From: Candidatus Poribacteria bacterium
GTDB lineage: Bacteria > Poribacteria > DTPJ01
Assembly (NCBI GenBank): GCA_011334435.1
Contig: DTPJ01000148.1
Span: forward strand, 1-7,916
Length of the DNA: 7,916 nt
Direction of reading: 5' to 3'
Shown here: one piece after another, positions 7,363 through 7,916 of the stretch
Layout: each line of letters starts with the position of its first letter
Numbering within the stretch: position 1 is the first letter of the stretch
Notes under the pieces: model-generated
Told to the model about the DNA's origin: nothing
Databases searched by the model: none
What the model saw: the letters and a program-made list of their open reading frames with translations, nothing else
Translations under genes and position numbers: made by a program

Positions 7363-7916
7363 ATGAAAAAGAGATATTTTGAAAAAATAAATATTAACGC
7401 TTGCTTAAATGATATTACATTAACCCTTTTATCTCCGTTAAAGTGGGCATTTAACGCATTATTTTTGTCATTTAAAACATTATCTTTGTCATCTAAAACA
7501 TTATCTCCGCCATTCCAAACATTATCTTTGTCATTTCAAACATTACTTTTGTCATTCAAAACACCACTTTTGTCATTCAAAACATTATTTTTGTCATTCC
7601 TGCGAAAGCAGGAATCCAAAGAAAAATCAATTGCTTTCAACAGATATTTTTTACCATTAATGTTATCGTTTTTTATCTTGATATTTATCACTCCATCATC
7701 AAATTCTGAAAGCTCAAAGAAAAGTGAAACAGGAAAAAATGTTGATAAACCCAAAGTCTCAAAGATAGTCGTAACAAAATCTAAATTTACATTAGAAGTC
7801 TATGATGATAAGAACGAAATAATCAAGACATACAAAGTCGCTATTCGGAAAAATCCCGGCGATAAGCAACGTAAAGGCGATATGAGAACGCCTATTGGTG
7901 AATTTAAGATCATTCA
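7363..7916 (+). CDS. L,D-transpeptidase (YkuD domain) family protein with repeat-expanded N-terminus (3' partial)
   Basis: The frame is open from ATG 7363 to the window edge (184 residues), starting 22 bases after mnmG with only a weak AGAG upstream. Residues about 132-184 look like the start of a YkuD domain: VSKIVVTKSKFTLEVYDDK, then KTYKVAIRKNPGDKQRKGD and MRTPIGEFKII. These enzymes cross-link peptidoglycan or attach proteins to it in the periplasm. The catalytic His/SxGC motif lies beyond the edge, so activity cannot be judged. GDKQRKGDMRTPIGEF resembles the YafK/ErfK-like branch. Residues 97-115 are a hydrophobic signal segment (LPLMLSFFILIFITPSS) followed by a Ser/Lys-rich linker. Residues 7-96 are repeat-encoded, low in complexity and probably a secondary insertion. 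Alternative start ATG 7660 gives MLSFFILIF with no basic n-region and no ribosome binding site. The family call is good; the in-vivo start is open. Confidence 0.78.
   Translation, partial: MKKRYFEKININACLNDITLTLLSPLKWAFNALFLSFKTLSLSSKTLSPPFQTLSLSFQTLLLSFKTPLLSFKTLFLSFLRKQESKEKSIAFNRYFLPLMLSFFILIFITPSSNSESSKKSETGKNVDKPKVSKIVVTKSKFTLEVYDDKNEIIKTYKVAIRKNPGDKQRKGDMRTPIGEFKII
7456..7602. repeat. Seven 21-base tandem repeats, in frame
   Basis: Units start at 7456, 7477, 7498, 7519, 7540, 7561 and 7582. Most begin ACATTA and contain TTTGTCATT followed by a C/A-rich end. In the + frame they encode heptapeptides ALFLSFK, TLSLSSK, TLSPPFQ, TLSLSFQ, TLLLSFK, TPLLSFK and TLFLSFL. The last unit runs directly into the palindrome at 7596-7615. 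Its GTCATTC is the left shoulder of that palindrome, so the array looks like amplified palindrome flank. Units differ at several positions, so it is not freshly expanded. There are no unique spacers, so it is not CRISPR. Confidence 0.88.
7596..7615. repeat. REP-like palindromic element (8-bp stem, GAAA loop)
   Basis: ATTCCTGC (7596-7603) and GCAGGAAT (7608-7615) form a perfect 8-bp stem closed by GAAA. With its shoulders GTC and CC it matches the widespread bacterial repeat type GTCATTCC(C/T)GCGAAAGC(A/G)GGAATCC, normally intergenic. Here it lies inside an open frame and encodes SFLRKQES. No transposase is nearby. The match to that repeat type is from memory, not a search. Confidence 0.8.

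Larger units (their letters stand above)
7372..7650. mobile_element. Candidate 270-base repeat-bearing insertion with 9-base target duplication
   Basis: AGATATTTT occurs at 7372-7380 and again at 7642-7650, exactly 270 bases (90 codons) apart. Between them lie the 21-base tandem repeats and a palindromic REP-like element. Excising one copy plus the insert joins MKKRYF to LPLMLSFFILIFITPSS, an ideal signal peptide, in the same frame as the transpeptidase domain. I see no transposase and no clear terminal inverted repeats, so this would be a non-autonomous element (MITE- or REP-like) or a repeat expansion. A 9-base match in AT-rich DNA could be chance; the restored signal peptide is the stronger argument. 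Confidence 0.6.

Noticed and set aside
7456..7602. CRISPR array
   Set aside because: The 21-base units are directly contiguous without spacers, diverge from one another and lie in an open frame.
7536..7754. Minus-strand open frame of 72 codons over the repeat region
   Set aside because: It is the antisense reading of the 21-base repeats and the palindrome (NDKSGV/NDKSNV repeats). It has no family signature and is opposite the transpeptidase coding sequence.

Overview
The window reads as a stretch of chromosome from an AT-rich, diderm (Gram-negative-type) bacterium. Evidence for an outer membrane is a PorV/PorQ-like beta-barrel protein with a signal peptide and a terminal phenylalanine. Next to it lies a giant tandem Ig-like repeat protein that ends in a FlgD-like/type IX-like C-terminal domain. 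A housekeeping tRNA-modification gene (mnmG) shows this is ordinary chromosome, not a plasmid or phage. Large FlgD-domain repeat proteins beside PorV-like proteins, with repeat-rich intergenic DNA, are familiar from poorly cultured lineages such as Omnitrophica-, WOR-3-, Desantisbacteria- or Poribacteria-like groups. That placement is an impression from gene style, not a phylogenetic result.

Layout, all genes on the + strand. (1) Positions 1-4314: the 3' part of a very large secreted protein, open at the left edge, with eleven similar Ig-like domains, one divergent domain and a C-terminal FlgD-like domain. (2) 4315-4395: a short gap filled by a long imperfect hairpin built of 7-base repeats, then a good ribosome binding site. 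(3) 4396-5340: a PorV/PorQ-family (UPF0164-like) outer-membrane protein. (4) 5341-5420: a strong intrinsic terminator, with a possible mnmG promoter overlapping its left arm and loop. (5) 5421-7340: complete mnmG (gidA). (6) 7363 to the right edge: the start of an L,D-transpeptidase (YkuD-domain) gene, cut off by the window before its catalytic motif.

The first two genes plausibly form one cell-surface unit: a secreted adhesin- or stalk-like repeat protein with a candidate C-terminal sorting domain, and a PorV-like partner that could help export or anchor it. The terminator separates them from mnmG and the transpeptidase gene, which are 22 bases apart and probably co-transcribed.

The most striking observation is in the transpeptidase gene. 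A 270-base in-frame segment, flanked by a 9-base direct repeat (AGATATTTT), appears inserted into the signal-peptide coding region. It carries seven 21-base tandem repeats running into a palindromic REP-like element. Removing it in silico restores a textbook signal peptide. A second observation is that the Ig-like domains fall into a long and a short subtype, and the subtype predicts the following linker in 11 of 11 cases.
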